Shown here: positions 6,513-6,902 of the stretch, piece by piece
How positions within the stretch are numbered: position 1 is the stretch's first letter
How the letters are laid out: the number at the start of each line of letters is the position of its first letter
Source: Oscillospiraceae bacterium
GTDB taxonomy: Bacteria > Bacillota > Clostridia > WRCU01
NCBI GenBank assembly: GCA_009783805.1
Contig: WRCU01000083.1
Coordinates: 1 to 6,902 of the forward strand
Length of the DNA stretch: 6,902 bases
Reading direction: 5' to 3'
Translations under genes and position numbers: made by a program
Notes under the pieces: generated by a model
Database searches by the model: none
Seen by the model: only the letters and a program-made list of their open reading frames with translations
Told to the model about the DNA's origin: nothing

Positions 6513-6902
6513 TTATTCACCCCCTACATCCCATTCGTACTTGCATCCTTGCCGCTGCCCCTGGGCGTAGATGCCCGTCCATGTCGGCGTGTCGAACACC
6601 TCCACCAGCCTGGCGCCGACCTTCTCGCATACGCGGCGTGAGGGCGGGTTGTCGATGTCCGTGTTGATCAGGACCTTCTTAAAGCCGCACCTCCGCAGGA
6701 ACGGCCTAAGCGCAAGCAGCGCCTTCGTCGCGTAGCCGCGGTTGCGGTTCTTCTCGTCGTCGATCATGTAGCCTATCTGCCCGTCGTGGCGGCAGCGTAT
6801 GGAATAGTATACCTTCACGTGCACCCAGCCGACCCATTCGCCGCCGGCCTTTATGTAGAAGACGTACTTCGGGCCCCTCCCGTCGTTCGCGTGCTCCAGG
6901 GC
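6513..6902 (-). CDS. GNAT-family N-acetyltransferase, N-terminus outside window
   Basis: 129 residues of open frame enter from the right edge and end at TAA 6515-6513; an apparent GTG start at 6824 is internal, as coding similarity continues upstream (FYIKAGGEWVGW, 15-26 of the visible part). The GNAT core is clear: strand GQIGYMIDDE (41-50), acetyl-CoA pyrophosphate-binding motif A RNRGYA (53-58, R-x-x-G-x-A) with helix ATKALLALRPFL, strand KKVLINTDIDN (75-85), and motif B NPPSRRVCEKVGA (85-97). The end (QRQGCKYEWDV, 116-126) matches the usual C-terminus of such acetyltransferases, so the TAA is a genuine terminator. The family transfers acetyl from acetyl-CoA to an amine on a small molecule or protein; the substrate here is unknown. 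The gene is the most upstream visible member of the operon with lacZ; the promoter lies beyond the window. Confidence 0.9.
   Translation of the reverse strand, partial: ALEHANDGRGPKYVFYIKAGGEWVGWVHVKVYYSIRCRHDGQIGYMIDDEKNRNRGYATKALLALRPFLRRCGFKKVLINTDIDNPPSRRVCEKVGARLVEVFDTPTWTGIYAQGQRQGCKYEWDVGGE
6518..6525 (-). promoter_or_regulatory. Ribosome binding site of lacZ inside the GNAT 3' end
   Basis: AGGGGGTG lies within the last codons of the GNAT gene and ends 8 nt before ATG 6509. It confirms the lacZ start and indicates translational coupling, as there is no room for a separate promoter in the 3-nt gap. Confidence 0.7.

Noticed and set aside
6513..6824. Complete 103-residue GNAT starting at GTG 6824
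   Set aside because: Coding similarity continues in frame to the window edge, and the first GNAT strand lies upstream of that codon.
1..6902. CRISPR array, tRNA, rRNA or insertion sequence
   Set aside because: No regularly spaced repeats, cloverleaf, rRNA-like stretch, transposase or terminal inverted repeats were recognised on either strand.

Overview
The window looks like bacterial chromosome from a Bacillota (Firmicutes) member, probably a gut- or rumen-type Clostridia. This rests on GNAT, LacZ and C39/BtrH-like protein sequences of the kind common there, strong G-rich Shine-Dalgarno sites (AAGGGAGG, AAAGGGG, AGGGGGTG) and genes packed closely. The assignment is an inference; no rRNA, tRNA, mobile element or CRISPR array is visible to anchor it. 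By-eye counts show uneven base composition: roughly 67% GC over about 300-780 and high in the 955-2355 gene, about 50% over 1-300, and apparently lower in the 2338-3396 and lacZ genes than in the 955-2355 gene.

Layout. On the minus strand, reading from the right edge, there is a compact operon. It holds the C-terminal part of a GNAT acetyltransferase (6902-6513), then lacZ (6509-3414, 3 nt after the GNAT stop), then a 352-residue protein with a C39/BtrH-like papain-fold signature (3396-2338, 17 nt after lacZ). This operon converges on a plus-strand ADP-ribosylglycohydrolase-family gene (955-2355) and overlaps its end by 18 bp. A 119-bp AT-richer gap (836-954) separates that gene from a divergent minus-strand gene (835 to the left edge). 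The latter encodes a second, cysteine-rich C39/BtrH-like protein related to the first, and its C-terminus lies outside the window.

The main anomaly is in lacZ. It would be a full-length 1031-codon GH2 beta-galactosidase with all catalytic landmarks, but one in-frame TAA at codon 223 divides it into a 222-residue N-terminal piece and an 802-residue C-terminal piece. It is a nonsense codon and not a frameshift, because the same frame continues through it. The neighbouring residues (FRDV-stop-LYSKP) suggest that a tyrosine codon was lost. Recent pseudogenisation, a sequencing error, stop readthrough and reinitiation are all possible.

Functionally this resembles a galactoside-degradation locus: LacZ would hydrolyse beta-galactosides in the cytoplasm. 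The ADP-ribosylglycohydrolase-like protein may act on a glycosidic or N-ribosyl bond. The two C39/BtrH-like proteins have no role I can assign. I see no convincing new defence or mobile system. The best leads are the lacZ stop, the paired C39-like paralogues (one lacking the expected histidine and carrying a Cys cluster), and the inverted repeat that contains both convergent stop codons.
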